NCBI RefSeq assembly: GCF_013618625.1
Contig: NZ_JABRWO010000001.1
Span: 1-64,000, forward strand
DNA length: 64,000 bases
Source: Bremerella alba
Lineage (GTDB): Bacteria; Planctomycetota; Planctomycetia; Pirellulales; Pirellulaceae
Reading direction: 5' to 3'
In this document: one piece after another, positions 54,051 to 64,000 of the stretch
Position numbering within the stretch: position 1 is the stretch's first letter
Layout: every line of letters begins with the position of its first letter
Program-made: the position numbers and the translations under genes
The notes under the pieces: generated by a model
The model's database searches: none
What the model was told of the DNA's origin: nothing
What the model saw: only the letters and a program-made list of their open reading frames with translations

Positions 54051-56018
54051 GTGCAAACCACATCTCACTCTTTTAAGCGTCCTAAAGCGGATCTTTCAAT
54101 ACTGGAATTGCTGGCATTGCAGTTCCCAAATGCTGATGCGGCCATCGCAGAGACCGCGCGACTGGCTGCAGTGCAAAGTTTGCCCAAAGGGGTAGTACAT
54201 GTGATCAGCGATATCCACGGTGAAGACAAGAAGTTGAAGCACGTCATCAACAACGCTTCGGGAACGCTCCGTCCACTGGTCGAAGAGATGTTCGCCGACT
54301 CGATGACTTCGAACGAGTTGGAGGAGTTCCTAAAGCTAACCTTCTATCCGGCCGAATTGACTAAGCGTGTCGGAGAAATGCTTACGCAACCGGAAGAGAT
54401 TCGAGCTTACGCGCTACAGATGCTGATGCCTCAGCTAGAACTGCTGCGTTATCTTGTTTCAAATTTTAGCCTTCGGTTGGCAACCAATCTCTTCCCGGCA
54501 GAATATCGCGAACTACTACTAGAAATGATGCACGCGCCTTCCACGGAACGAGGGCCGGAATTCATCGGAGCAATCCTCGATGAACTTGTTCGACGAGGTA
54601 GAGCGTTGCACCTAGTCCACCTGCTGGGCCGATTAATTCGTAATTTAGCGGTAGACGAATTAATTATCGCTGGCGACCTGTGGGACCGAGGACCACGCGG
54701 CGACCGAGTCATGGACTATCTCCGCTTGCAACCCAATGTCGAGTTCATCTGGGGTAATCACGACGTATTATGGCTGGCTGCCTCGCTTGGACATGAAGCC
54801 GCGATCTGTACGGTATTAAGAGTGTCGCTAAGATATCGACGTATTGGCCAGTTAGATGAAGGGTATAGCGTTCCACTGACACCTCTGGAACACCTGGCAC
54901 GTACCATCTACTCCGATGACCCTGCCGAGTTCTTCATGCCTAAAGGTCAAGGCATGCGTCCCAACGAAGTCGTTGCAAGAATGCAAAAAGCCGCAGCGAT
55001 TATGCAATTCAAGCTCGAAGGTCAGATGATCGAGCGAAACCCTCACTGGGAGTTGGGGCATCGAAGATTGATGCACCGCATCAATCATGAGGAGGGAACC
55101 ATTGAACTTGACGGCCAGACATACGCCCTACGCGATAACAACTTCCCAACGGTCAACCCAGATAATCCCTATCAACTGAGCGAGGAGGAATCGGCCTGCC
55201 TCTCGCGTTTGAAGCATTCATTTCTGAATAGCCAAAAACTGCGGGAACAGATGCGATTTATGGTAGGTCATGGCTCGATGTACCTAAAACGAGATGAGTG
55301 CCTGATCTTCCATGGCTGCGTACCGGTCGATGCTGAAGGCAACTTTCTGCCGATCACCATCGACCAGAAGTCTGTCTCAGGACGAGCCATGTTCGAGGAA
55401 ATCGAAACCATCGTTCGTCGTGCTGTTGTTAACTCGGAACAAGCCGATTTAGATTTCCTGTGGTACCTTTGGAGCGGCCCGAGTTCACCTTTGTTCGGAA
55501 AAGACCGAATCGCGACTCTGGAACGCGACTTTATTGCAGACAAACGATCACATAACGAGACGAAGAACACTTATTTCACGCTTATCCACGAATCGGATTT
55601 TTGCGACAAGATACTCAAGGAATTTGGCATGGAGGCCGACAGGAGCTTGATCGTCAATGGCCATGTTCCAGTCAAAGTCGAAGCCGGTGAATCCCCCCTA
55701 AAACGAAGCGGTAAGGCTATTACGATAGACGGAGCGTTCTCCGAAGCATACGGTGACTATGGTTATACGCTGGTACTGGAAACGGACCGCATTGTCCTGG
55801 CCCAACATTCTCACTTTGAATCCGTAGAAGCAGCCATTCGGGATGGGGTTGATATCATCCCCAAAGTTCAAAACATTCGCGTTTTTGATTCACCTCGGCG
55901 TACCCGCGATACGGAACGCGGTCAACGAATTGGTTTTCGAATCGAAATGTTAGAACGTCTGATCGAAGCCTATCAAGAGAATCGCTTACACGAGCGCCCC
56001 GTTGCTACGACCCCTTGA
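54051..56018 (+). CDS. fbp: class III fructose-1,6-bisphosphatase
   Basis: A 655-residue protein if translation starts at GTG 54051; a longer frame from 53859 carries 64 implausible residues. The family N-terminus begins at ILELLALQFPNADAAIAETARL. The calcineurin-like metal motifs are all present: VISDIHGEDKKLKHV (Asp, His), IIAGDLWDRGPRGDRV, FIWGNHDVLWLAA and LIVNGHVPVK. Length and layout match the Firmicutes-type class III FBPase (Bacillus Fbp, about 670 residues). It hydrolyses fructose-1,6-bisphosphate to fructose-6-phosphate in gluconeogenesis. It has no obvious operon partner. The ribosome site before 54051 is weak, so the start is provisional. Confidence 0.92.
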   Translation: MQTTSHSFKRPKADLSILELLALQFPNADAAIAETARLAAVQSLPKGVVHVISDIHGEDKKLKHVINNASGTLRPLVEEMFADSMTSNELEEFLKLTFYPAELTKRVGEMLTQPEEIRAYALQMLMPQLELLRYLVSNFSLRLATNLFPAEYRELLLEMMHAPSTERGPEFIGAILDELVRRGRALHLVHLLGRLIRNLAVDELIIAGDLWDRGPRGDRVMDYLRLQPNVEFIWGNHDVLWLAASLGHEAAICTVLRVSLRYRRIGQLDEGYSVPLTPLEHLARTIYSDDPAEFFMPKGQGMRPNEVVARMQKAAAIMQFKLEGQMIERNPHWELGHRRLMHRINHEEGTIELDGQTYALRDNNFPTVNPDNPYQLSEEESACLSRLKHSFLNSQKLREQMRFMVGHGSMYLKRDECLIFHGCVPVDAEGNFLPITIDQKSVSGRAMFEEIETIVRRAVVNSEQADLDFLWYLWSGPSSPLFGKDRIATLERDFIADKRSHNETKNTYFTLIHESDFCDKILKEFGMEADRSLIVNGHVPVKVEAGESPLKRSGKAITIDGAFSEAYGDYGYTLVLETDRIVLAQHSHFESVEAAIRDGVDIIPKVQNIRVFDSPRRTRDTERGQRIGFRIEMLERLIEAYQENRLHERPVATTP

Positions 56019-56139
56019 GTTCGCATGCGAAGCTACATCCGTGCTGGGGGGGCCTCAAACTAAGGAAGTTTCGCGACTCTGCCAGACTTCCGATCCAAGT
56101 CCCGTCCAGAGCCGCAAGAAGCTCCACCAAGGACACTCA

Positions 56140-58635
56140 TCAGTTGGAGCTTCCGCCCGCGTCGAGATCTGTGTTTGTGCGATAGAGAAAAGCGTCGGAC
56201 GTAAGCAGCGATGTCAGCATCGCTTTCATGCTCCCTCCGTTTTCTTTATAAGCCCGATATGCATCCTGAAGAACAGGCCGGTCGTTGAGTGTCTCGTTAC
56301 GTCCCATCCAAAACCGAAATGCGTGGCGAACGAATACCTGCTCGGTACGCTCGCTTTGTGCGATCTTATTGATCATCTCGATCACGTTGGCAACCTCACC
56401 GTCCAAATCAGGATCTCCGGAATCAATGATCTCGCCAGAAGTGTCGACCGGTTTCTCAAGCTCTGTCTCTCGGAAGATCCCGGCGTGATTGTACATCTCG
56501 AAGGGCAAGCCCAATGGGTCCATCTTCTTATGGCATGTCCAGCAGTATGACTCTTGAGTCACCCGCATCCGCTCACGCAGGGTGTTACGAGGTTCATCCG
56601 GCAACATGGCGTCTACGGTGATGGGAACATCAGGAATGCCACCACCGAGCAGGCGTTCGTACACCCATCGCCCACGGCGAATGGCGTGATTGTCCATGGC
56701 ATCAGAGTGAGAGACGAGCCAACTAGGGTGCGTCAGGATGCCAAGACGCTGCCCCTCAGGCACGGTAGCCAATACACGCTCTGGTTTCATGGACCCGCTG
56801 CCGAAGCTCCGCGGCCCCACGCGAGCGTGCAACGGCTCGCCCGTTAGATTCGCTTCCTTGACCTTGTGATTCACCCGATTTCGCTTGCTTGTCAGCGTCC
56901 TTGGTGGATCTTCTCCGGGATTCGCTTTCCGCCAGGCATCGATTTCAGCTTTGAACTGCTTATTCCATTCGGCGGCCGCCCTGGCTGTTTCCTTTTGAGT
57001 CCGTCGCTTACCAAAAAATTGATTGTCACCCTTCGTCGCAGCAACCTTGTCCGTAGTCAGCAATCGCTTAAGGACTTCCCTGTCATCCGCGAGAATCAAT
57101 TCGATCAAGCGATCGGTACTCGCGGTCGCATCGAACATAGAGCGATAGTACCCATCTCCGGTTTTAGCTCCTGTATCCGCAAGGGCCTTGGTGTCTTTGC
57201 AGATGTAGCCGCCAAGGTCATAGTCAAAGTAGTCGCGGAAGAACTGTAAAATGCGTGGTTTTCGAATGCTGTCGTCGTCCAACATCCGCTCGACTTCTCG
57301 TTTAACGTCAGCCTTGGTCCTCATACGCCCTTCGGCGATTGCATCACGCATTGGTTCATCAGGCGGGAGGTAACGAAACGCATGATTGACCGCTAAACCG
57401 AGTTCCCAGTCTCTGAGCATCACGCGCCCGTAACGATCAGGCTGGCCTCCAGCGGCAAGTTCCGTCCGAAACAACGAGTCGCGATCAAGGAAGATTGAAG
57501 ATAAACCAAGAACGGCTCCGTCTTCCTTGCCAAGCTTGTCGATAGACTGCTGAACAATCGCGAGATAGGCGTCAGACTCGTGGGGCGTTGGCGGGCGAAA
57601 CGTGAGTGCCTCGAAAAGGTAATTGACGGCCCGACGCACGCTGGCTTCGTCGGTGCCCTCCTCCTTCATCAATTCATACACCGGCGTCAGTGGACGCACA
57701 ACCTTGGTACTGTAGACAATCGAAGTAGGCAGGCCGCGAAGGTCTCCCTGCATCTTATCTCGAATTGAGTTCGGATCATCCGTAATTTGATATGGTTCGG
57801 CGATACTCAGGGGACCGTAGGCCATGTAGCGAATGATGTTGTCGGCGATGCTGATGATCTGAATCGCTTCGGCACTATTAACCGTTTGAAAGTGAGGATA
57901 GTTCTTCAACCCGTGATCTCGTGCCGAGGATAGCACGGCTGGAACGCTTTTTACTGCGGTAGCGTAAGCGACGGTTCCTCCTTGCCACTTAATGATGCGA
58001 TCGATGCCGAAGTAAAGCTTCAATTCCCCACCGTGATTCGTAGGGACGGCGTCGCCATGAGCCCGCAGACCGGGCTTAGAAGGATTAAACTCCGGCTCAC
58101 TGTTGATCAACTCGTTCAATCGCGTAATGTGCTCTTGAGGTGTCACCCGCCAGATACGTGCAGGAGATGACGCTGGCCGGAGTTGAATGTCATCCGGCAA
58201 TGGCCCAAAAAGCAGATCATGGTCGATAAAGTTACCTTTGCCTGGATCAAGATGGGCCTGGAACCCGCCTTTGTCTTTCAAGACGTGTGTAAGCTCTTGA
58301 ACGATCCAGTCAGAAAGCTGTAGCCTCTCGACGACTTCCAGCTGAGTCATGTCCTTGGGGGGCATCTGCTTCAAGGTGACCTGTGCCCAAACCGTATTCC
58401 AAGCCTCAGCATTCAGGTCATCGACAACGCCCAGGTCATGAAGCGAAAAATTCCCTTCGTTTGCGTCTGGATCCTTCTCTCCGTGACAGTCCCCACAATA
58501 GGTAGTCAGAAGGGGTTTCGCAAAGCTACGAAAGTCTTTTTCAACACGTTGGCCAGGCGTGTATGTCTCGGCGTTTGCCACTGCGATTAAGCCACACCAG
58601 AGCATCCCGAACCAAGCGAATGCGAGCTTGCTCAT
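56140..58635 (-). CDS. PSD-type cytochrome c protein (DUF1592/1588/1585), long form
   Basis: An 831-residue exported protein (signal 1-22). The first haem motif is CGDCH at 47-51, followed by [28 protein letters not shown] with the likely axial Met. The long middle section contains DUF1592-like helices, and the DUF1588 block with [26 protein letters not shown] supplies a second CxxCH. The C-terminus ([42 protein letters not shown]) is DUF1585-like. It is longer than the relative at 4364-6301 by nearly 190 residues. Its ATG overlaps the stop of the upstream DUF1552 gene (ATGA), indicating translational coupling. The two products probably work together in the periplasm. Confidence 0.9.
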   Translation of the reverse strand: MSKLAFAWFGMLWCGLIAVANAETYTPGQRVEKDFRSFAKPLLTTYCGDCHGEKDPDANEGNFSLHDLGVVDDLNAEAWNTVWAQVTLKQMPPKDMTQLEVVERLQLSDWIVQELTHVLKDKGGFQAHLDPGKGNFIDHDLLFGPLPDDIQLRPASSPARIWRVTPQEHITRLNELINSEPEFNPSKPGLRAHGDAVPTNHGGELKLYFGIDRIIKWQGGTVAYATAVKSVPAVLSSARDHGLKNYPHFQTVNSAEAIQIISIADNIIRYMAYGPLSIAEPYQITDDPNSIRDKMQGDLRGLPTSIVYSTKVVRPLTPVYELMKEEGTDEASVRRAVNYLFEALTFRPPTPHESDAYLAIVQQSIDKLGKEDGAVLGLSSIFLDRDSLFRTELAAGGQPDRYGRVMLRDWELGLAVNHAFRYLPPDEPMRDAIAEGRMRTKADVKREVERMLDDDSIRKPRILQFFRDYFDYDLGGYICKDTKALADTGAKTGDGYYRSMFDATASTDRLIELILADDREVLKRLLTTDKVAATKGDNQFFGKRRTQKETARAAAEWNKQFKAEIDAWRKANPGEDPPRTLTSKRNRVNHKVKEANLTGEPLHARVGPRSFGSGSMKPERVLATVPEGQRLGILTHPSWLVSHSDAMDNHAIRRGRWVYERLLGGGIPDVPITVDAMLPDEPRNTLRERMRVTQESYCWTCHKKMDPLGLPFEMYNHAGIFRETELEKPVDTSGEIIDSGDPDLDGEVANVIEMINKIAQSERTEQVFVRHAFRFWMGRNETLNDRPVLQDAYRAYKENGGSMKAMLTSLLTSDAFLYRTNTDLDAGGSSN

Positions 58636-59951
58636 ACCAGCAGTTCCTTGAGCGGTCCGTTGCCATCGTCGAACTTTTGCGCCAGCTTGTCATCCATGTT
58701 GAAGCGATCGCACGTAACACCTGCTGCCCGCAGAAGCGTGGTATGGAGTGCGTTGATTGGACGGTTGCCATCAATCTGCGTAAAGCAACCCGTCTTGAAT
58801 GCCCCATCGAAACTCCCCAACAACATGACCGGCCAGTTTGTGCCCCGGGTATGCTGACTATCCGCATTGTTACTGGTGTAAACAATCAGCGTGTTGTCCA
58901 TCATTGATCCGCTACCTTCGGGAACGCTTTCCAGCGACTCGATGATCTTCACCAACATGCGACTGTTGTACTGGCGAATCTTGATCCAAATTGGATTGTC
59001 AGGCTGCTTCATGTGCCCCAGGTTGTGTCCCTGTTGTTCAATCCCCAACCCCTTCCAGGCACCGAAGATCTCGCCGCGACCTGATCCGATGGTTAACGTG
59101 TTCGTAATCCCCGAGGTGAGTGCCGAAATCCCTAAGTCCAATAAGACATCGTGCCAATCGGTCTCAAATTCTGGCTGGGTATACCGCTCGTCCACCTCAG
59201 GCGCAAATTTTTGTAAGTGGCCGGAAACCTTATCGAGACGTTCACGCAAGCCGTTGATATCCTGAAATCCGTCGACAAACTGTCGATAGCGTTGACCGTC
59301 TCCAGCAGGCAGTGACTGCCCTTTGGCGGCGGCAAGACCTTCTATCTCATTAAAAACATTGGAGCGTGCTTCGTGCTGAAGACGGATATCGCCTGTCGAG
59401 ATGCTCCCATACAGCATCTGATACAGGTGATTGGGATTCGAGTGCATAAAAATCGGTTGACCGGCACCACTTGCAGAAAGTGTTGCCAGAGTCGGCTTCG
59501 ACGTCATGTTTTCAATCGAATCCATTCCGATGCACAAATGAGGCAAGAGCGTCTGAGGCAACGCCTTGCTCAACTCGTAGTCGATAGTCGCTGCACTCGG
59601 CGGAACGCCATCCCCACCACGGTAACCGCCCAACGCGCCGAAGAACGCGCTATGCGAAGGACTAGTATGTAGGCCATGCAGGCCGTTGATAATATGAAGG
59701 CGATCTTTGTATGGCTCGAGTGGGCTGATCGGCTCCGGCAACTCGGCATTTGCTAAGGAACCACTGTTATGAATTCCCTTGGGAATGCAGGTCGCTGGGT
59801 CGAAACCCTGATTCTGCATAAAGAAGATGATTCGCTTAGGCGTGGTGCTCTCTGAAGATGATGCGACCAGCCGCTGGGCAGTCAACGGAAGACCTAGCGC
59901 GACGCCGGCACTGGTTGCCGCTGCTTGCAGTATGGTTCTACGGGTAAGCAT
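58632..59951 (-). CDS. DUF1552 domain protein, Tat-exported
   Basis: A 439-residue protein with AAGGA ahead of ATG 59951 and a twin-arginine signal ([23 protein letters not shown]). DUF1552 landmarks: [63 protein letters not shown] and [28 protein letters not shown]. It is the first gene of a two-gene operon with the DUF1592-type gene; the order is opposite to that at 1149-6301, where the cytochrome gene is first. The function is unknown. Confidence 0.9.
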   Translation of the reverse strand: MLTRRTILQAAATSAGVALGLPLTAQRLVASSSESTTPKRIIFFMQNQGFDPATCIPKGIHNSGSLANAELPEPISPLEPYKDRLHIINGLHGLHTSPSHSAFFGALGGYRGGDGVPPSAATIDYELSKALPQTLLPHLCIGMDSIENMTSKPTLATLSASGAGQPIFMHSNPNHLYQMLYGSISTGDIRLQHEARSNVFNEIEGLAAAKGQSLPAGDGQRYRQFVDGFQDINGLRERLDKVSGHLQKFAPEVDERYTQPEFETDWHDVLLDLGISALTSGITNTLTIGSGRGEIFGAWKGLGIEQQGHNLGHMKQPDNPIWIKIRQYNSRMLVKIIESLESVPEGSGSMMDNTLIVYTSNNADSQHTRGTNWPVMLLGSFDGAFKTGCFTQIDGNRPINALHTTLLRAAGVTCDRFNMDDKLAQKFDDGNGPLKELLV

Positions 59952-60907
59952 GATCGATCCTTCCGCATATCAAAGGAGGTCAATTGCCTTAATTATTTGC
60001 TCAATGCATGGCAAGGGGATACTCGATCCCTCTTCGCAGTGAAACTCGCAAACGGAGTTGCTGCAATGCAAATAATGGACTTGGCGGGAACGCTTGCAAG
60101 ATGGGGGGTGGGGCCTACGCTTTTTAGTATATCGGCACATCGCCCGAAAGACTACGGAATTCGCCGGGAACAATGCGTTTTTTTACCTATTCGTTGTCCT
60201 TTTTCGCTTAAGTCGGACGCCTAATTACCTAGCTTCACGGTATGGAAACAGTGGCCCCGATTGCCTATTTAGATTCTCGGTATTTGAAGAATATTCTCCT
60301 TATCACATCAACTCATCCTGATCCAAGTGAATGGGGCATGCGAGATCACCGACTGCTGGCTGACCATCTGCAATAATTGGCTGCAAAATTTGATCGTGCT
60401 AGAAGAAAGTCTTTCGAACTGGCTGGGTGAGTCCGAAGCTATTCGATACTTACTCAACCTCACAATAATTTTATCAAGTTCAGATTCGTTTATCTAAACG
60501 AGTGACCGGTCTGTTGACTCAAGAAAGCTGGCCGATGATATAGGCAAGATCACGCCCAATAAATCGGGGCAGTCTATTCGGTGGTAGTCCAAATAACTCA
60601 CCTGGTGGTTACGAGAGCCATCGCGTTCCCCCTAAAACACACAGACTGACTGATCCTCACGGACAACCAAAGCTAAATATACTCCAATTCATTCAGCTCG
60701 AATTCGTTTACTACGGTCACCTTTTTAAAGAACAACATGGTTTCTCAAATAAGTCACTTCGGTTGGCCTCGTGTAATCTGACTGCGGTCACGGTATAAAA
60801 GAGAACTTCGTTCAACATGAATTCAAGAGACGTGACTGGCCCCAGTGAGACTCGCCTCGTTCATCGTCATCGCCTACGATCAAAAAGACAGCAACAGGAA
60901 GTTAATA
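59952..60907. other. 956 bp intergenic, no gene supported
   Basis: The largest empty stretch of the window, between the divergently oriented DUF1552/DUF1592 operon and the RND efflux genes. Short frames on the plus strand (for example around 59925-60321) lack ribosome sites and motifs. The left 100 bp probably hold the DUF1552 promoter and the right end the efflux promoter. AT-rich tracts occur near 60270-60300 and 60450-60500. I see no regulator gene or clear repeats. Confidence 0.45.
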
Positions 60908-62188
60908 ATGAAGCTGAACGTGCTTCGCTTGACGATCACCCTGGCACTTACCTTGCTTATCGTGATTGGCTGTGGCCAACGTCGACAAATGCCGAAAGTC
61001 GAACCACCGGACGTGACCGTCGCTCCGGCAATCAAGCGTGAAGTGGTTGACTTCAGCGAGTACACAGGCCACATCGAAGCGGTTTTTTCCGTTGATGTTT
61101 ACGCCAAGGTCTCAGGTTACCTTCAGAAGGTTGCATTTAAAGACGGGGCGGTGGTCAAGCAAGGTGAGCTTCTATTCGAGATCGATAAGCGAACCTACCA
61201 GGCCGAATACGATCAGGCCGTTTCCCAAAAAGCACTCTATGTCGCCAAAAATGAGTTGGCACAAGCAACCTTAGCTCGCAACAAAAAGCTGGTAGGAAGC
61301 GGTGCCGTTAGTCAAGAACTTTTCGACGAAAGCGTCGCGTCTGCCAACGAAGCAGTAGCTCAAGTCAATGCCGCAGAATCGGCAATTGCCGCCCGGAAAG
61401 TTGATCTGGACTATTGCACGATCAGTGCGGCGATCAGTGGCCGCATTGATCGTACCTACGTCACCGACGGGAATCTTGTCCAAAGTGGAGTCGGCGCCCC
61501 GACGCTTCTAACCACCATCGTTTCGGTCGACCCCGTATATGCCTACTTCGATGTCGATGAACTAGCTATGTTGAGCTACATCCGACAGCGAATAGCCGAG
61601 AAAGGTCAACGAGGAGATGGCTCACTCCGAGAACTTAACATTCCCGTCCAAATCTATCTTGCCGATGGTTCTGAGTATCCTCATCTTGGAACGATCGACT
61701 TTGGCTCAAATCAAGTGAGCGCTGGCTCAGGTACTTTGACCGTTCGTGCCGTAGTCCCGAATCCCAGTGGGATGCTCCGCCCTGGGTTATTTGTTCGTGT
61801 CAAGGTTGCTGCCAAGCCCCCTTACCATGCCGTGCTCGTTCCCGAAAGCGCTATCGGTGCCGACCAGAGTGATAGGTACGTTTATGTGCTCGATAAAGAT
61901 GGCAACGCCGAGCGACGCAGCGTTCAACTGGGAACCCAGCAAGGTCTGCTACGCGTCATTAAAAAAGGTCTCGCTGAAGGCGAGAAAGTCATTGTCAATG
62001 GCCTACTGCTGGTACGACCAGGAAAACCTGTCAAGCCTCAGGATACGACCATGCCAGAGCCCCCGAAGATTGACGAAACTATCCTTCGTTCCGTGAGCCG
62101 GAACGAGCCCCCCATGTCGAGTCAACCTTCGCAGCAACCGGTGAATCAGACGAACCCATCGTCGGCTCCGATGCCAAATGGTTCCTAA
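60908..62188 (+). CDS. RND efflux periplasmic adaptor lipoprotein (AcrA/MexE-like)
   Basis: A 426-residue membrane-fusion protein from ATG 60908 with AGGAAG upstream; an earlier in-frame start would add 21 residues before the signal. The lipobox is LLIVIGC. The lipoyl/barrel-sandwich halves (YTGHIEAVFSVDVYAKVSGYLQKVAFKDGAVVKQGELLFEID and TISAAISGRIDRTYVTDGNLVQSG) flank a helical hairpin (about 95-170). The beta-barrel and membrane-proximal domains follow (LRPGLFVRVKVAAKPPYHAVLVPESAIG). The Pro/Ser-rich tail is about 50 residues. It links the RND pump to an outer-membrane channel not seen in this window. It precedes the pump gene by 57 bp. Confidence 0.93.
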   Translation: MKLNVLRLTITLALTLLIVIGCGQRRQMPKVEPPDVTVAPAIKREVVDFSEYTGHIEAVFSVDVYAKVSGYLQKVAFKDGAVVKQGELLFEIDKRTYQAEYDQAVSQKALYVAKNELAQATLARNKKLVGSGAVSQELFDESVASANEAVAQVNAAESAIAARKVDLDYCTISAAISGRIDRTYVTDGNLVQSGVGAPTLLTTIVSVDPVYAYFDVDELAMLSYIRQRIAEKGQRGDGSLRELNIPVQIYLADGSEYPHLGTIDFGSNQVSAGSGTLTVRAVVPNPSGMLRPGLFVRVKVAAKPPYHAVLVPESAIGADQSDRYVYVLDKDGNAERRSVQLGTQQGLLRVIKKGLAEGEKVIVNGLLLVRPGKPVKPQDTTMPEPPKIDETILRSVSRNEPPMSSQPSQQPVNQTNPSSAPMPNGS

Positions 62189-62245
62189 TCACCATCGCAA
62201 TTTTGTTCGTTTGATCGCCAAATAACACCGACGAAAGATAGCAAC

Positions 62246-64000
62246 GTGCTGGCTCGCTTTTTTATCGACCGCCCCATCTTTGCCTGGGTTATCTCTATTA
62301 TCATTGTCCTGGCGGGCTCGATCTGCGTCTGGTTACTACCCATCGCACAATATCCAGAAATCGCCCCGCCGACTGTTTCAGTGACATGCCAATACCCGGG
62401 CGCGAGCGCGGAGGTTGTTGCAGAAACGGTGGCGGCCCCTATTGAACAACAGGTCGTCGGTGTCGAGGACGCACTGTACATGTCCTCACAGTCAGCGAGT
62501 GACGGTAGTTACACGTTGACGGTTACCTTCGCCCTAGGAACCGACCTGGATATGGCCCAGGTCTTGGTTCAGAACCGCGTCGCCCAAGCCACGCCCCTCT
62601 TGCCCGATGTGGTCAAAGCTACCGGGGTGACGACCCAAAAGAAGTCCCCCAATATCTTGCTCGCCGTAAATCTCTTTTCTGCAGACGATCCCGAAACAGG
62701 CGAGCCAATTCTCGATAACCTTTACCTGAGCAATTACGCCACGATCCAAATTCGAGATCAGCTTTCCACACTCGAAGGGGTTGGCGACGTGGGTATTCTG
62801 GGCGAACAAGACTACAGCATGAGAGTTTGGCTGAATCCAGATGCCCTCGCCTCGCGTAGCATGACCGCCGGCGACATCGTAACTTCCTTGAAAGAGCAAA
62901 ACGTCCAAGTGGCTGCTGGGCAGATCGGTCAGCCTCCGGTCCCTCCTGGGCAGCAAATGCAGCTCACCATGACAACATTGGGACGGTTGAAGACGCCTGA
63001 GCAATTCGCTGATATTGTCGTCAAAACAGGAAGTGACGGCCAAATCACGCGAATTAGTGATGTTGGTCAAGTTGAACTCGGCGCCCAGAATCTGAACACG
63101 ATCTGTCGGTTCGACCAAAAACCTTCGGCCGGTATCGGCATCTTCCAATTGCCAGGATCAAACGCGCTAGACGTGGGCGAACAAGTAAAACGTAGGATGG
63201 AAGAGCTGAAAGAAAAGTTTCCCCCCGGTCTCGAATATGAAATCGGCTACGACACGACACCGTTTATCGAACAGTCTGTAGAGGAAGTTTTTAAAACGCT
63301 TCGAGACGCAATCATCTTAGTTGCCATCGTTGTGCTCTTCTTTCTACAAGACTGGAAAGCGGTGATGCTGCCCCTGATCGACGTGGCGGTTTCGCTGATT
63401 GGCACATTTGCAATCATGGCAGTCATGGGCTTCACGCTCAACAATCTGACGCTATTTGGCCTGGTACTCGCGATTGGGATCGTCGTGGATGATGCGATTG
63501 TCGTTCTAGAAAATATCGAGCGATGGATCGGAATGGGTTATAAGGTTCGGGACGCCACCATACATGCCATGGAAGAGATCACAGGACCTATCGTTGCGAT
63601 CACGCTGGTGCTGAGCAGCGTGTTCTTTCCTAGCGCTTTCCTAGGAGGCGTCACAGGGCAGTTCTTCCGACAGTTTGCCTTGACCATTGCGGCGGCCATG
63701 TTGATTTCGGCCATGAACGCAATGACGATGACGCCAGCCCGAGCGACATCTATTTTCCGCGACCCCAAGCCCGGCGAAGATCATACGAAGCATCGTGAAG
63801 CTCTGCCATGGTGGGGCATTGCCGTATTGGGTGGGGTTCTCTCTGTTTGGCTTGGAAGCATTTTCCTGAGTGGTTCCGGCCTGAAGGGCGAAGAGGGCAT
63901 GGCCCTCTGGATGCAAGCCGCCCTCTTTATTCCGGGAGTCGTCGTTGGCTATTTATTGTCCCACACGGTGAATCGCGCATTGGCGGCCGTGTTCGGCGTC
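62246..64000 (+). CDS. RND efflux inner-membrane pump (AcrB/MexF-like), 5' part
   Basis: The frame starts at GTG 62246 and is open to the window edge (585 codons), so the C-terminal half is missing. The N-terminus ARFFIDRPIFAWVISIIIVLAG is the typical first transmembrane helix. YPEIAPPTVSVTCQYPGASAEVV, the porter subdomains, and the fourth-helix proton-relay motif GIVVDDAIVVLENIERW with the paired Asp residues are present. The HAE1 family exports hydrophobic drugs and toxic compounds by proton antiport. Downstream genes, possibly the outer-membrane factor, lie outside the window. No local regulator is adjacent. The N-terminal start assignment relies on family similarity. Confidence 0.93.
   Translation, partial: MLARFFIDRPIFAWVISIIIVLAGSICVWLLPIAQYPEIAPPTVSVTCQYPGASAEVVAETVAAPIEQQVVGVEDALYMSSQSASDGSYTLTVTFALGTDLDMAQVLVQNRVAQATPLLPDVVKATGVTTQKKSPNILLAVNLFSADDPETGEPILDNLYLSNYATIQIRDQLSTLEGVGDVGILGEQDYSMRVWLNPDALASRSMTAGDIVTSLKEQNVQVAAGQIGQPPVPPGQQMQLTMTTLGRLKTPEQFADIVVKTGSDGQITRISDVGQVELGAQNLNTICRFDQKPSAGIGIFQLPGSNALDVGEQVKRRMEELKEKFPPGLEYEIGYDTTPFIEQSVEEVFKTLRDAIILVAIVVLFFLQDWKAVMLPLIDVAVSLIGTFAIMAVMGFTLNNLTLFGLVLAIGIVVDDAIVVLENIERWIGMGYKVRDATIHAMEEITGPIVAITLVLSSVFFPSAFLGGVTGQFFRQFALTIAAAMLISAMNAMTMTPARATSIFRDPKPGEDHTKHREALPWWGIAVLGGVLSVWLGSIFLSGSGLKGEEGMALWMQAALFIPGVVVGYLLSHTVNRALAAVFGV

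Noticed and set aside
56020-56031. 12-bp palindrome TTCGCATGCGAA just after the bisphosphatase stop
   Set aside because: Too short and without a loop or U tract to call a terminator; such palindromes are expected by chance in a window of this size.
56002-56550. A 182-codon plus-strand frame at the end of the bisphosphatase gene
   Set aside because: Mostly antisense to the C-terminus of the DUF1592-type gene, which has a convincing DUF1585-like end.
1-64000. tRNA, rRNA, CRISPR array, riboswitch or known phage-defence system
   Set aside because: No T-loop-like tRNA ends, no regular repeat-spacer pattern and no recognised defence genes were found on reading the window.

Overview
The window looks like a chromosome segment of a planctomycete, most likely a Pirellulales (Rhodopirellula/Blastopirellula-like) bacterium. 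The evidence is the dense set of families expanded in that phylum: four PSD-type cytochrome c proteins (DUF1549/DUF1553 or DUF1587-1592) each paired with a Tat-exported DUF1501 or DUF1552 protein, two DUF1559 pseudopilin-like proteins, several sulfatases, SGNH hydrolases and a XylR-type AraC regulator. No rRNA, tRNA or CRISPR array was recognised.

Layout. 1-500: the 3' end of an IS3-type transposase carrying a 34-bp perfect palindrome over its stop codon, then a decayed integrase-like fragment. 1149-6301 (minus): a DUF1592-type cytochrome protein, a sulfatase remnant, an intact sulfatase and a DUF1552 protein. 6823-12052 (minus): a DUF1559 protein, a secreted beta-propeller glycosidase-like protein, a bile-acid/sodium-symporter-family transporter and a lipoprotein, with a XylR-like regulator divergent at 12366. 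13585-19030 (minus): an iduronate-2-sulfatase-like enzyme, a YtcJ-like amidohydrolase, a lipoprotein and a second DUF1559 protein.

19278-25992: a sulfonate/taurine-type ABC importer (ATPase, lipoprotein binding protein, permease) with a GlxA-like AraC regulator, divergent from an omega-amino acid:pyruvate transaminase and an aldo/keto reductase. Together they suggest uptake and deamination of an amino compound such as taurine or a beta-amino acid. 26342-32389: an arsenic island with arsR, an in-frame ArsM-ArsD fusion, arsA, then acr3 and a second arsR on the other strand, and an arsenate reductase-like gene. 32830-42688: an SGNH hydrolase and two divergent PSD1/DUF1501 pairs. 42835-44104: a TetR regulator, a pstS remnant and a small hypothetical gene.

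44821-52810: a seven-gene surface-glycan cluster on the plus strand: oxidoreductase, NeuB-SAF-cupin fusion, methyltransferase, HAD phosphatase, CMP-sugar synthetase, capsule-type glycosyltransferase-like protein and a second methyltransferase. It is consistent with synthesis, activation, transfer and methylation of a nonulosonic (sialic-like) acid. 52896-59951: an SGNH hydrolase, a class III fructose-1,6-bisphosphatase and a translationally coupled DUF1552/DUF1592 pair. 60908-64000: an RND efflux adaptor and the first 585 codons of its inner-membrane pump, cut by the window edge.

The observations most worth follow-up are the ArsM-ArsD fusion that keeps an internal Shine-Dalgarno and start for ArsD, the NeuB-cupin nonulosonate cluster with no recognisable NeuC or aminotransferase, and the importer/transaminase/reductase locus.
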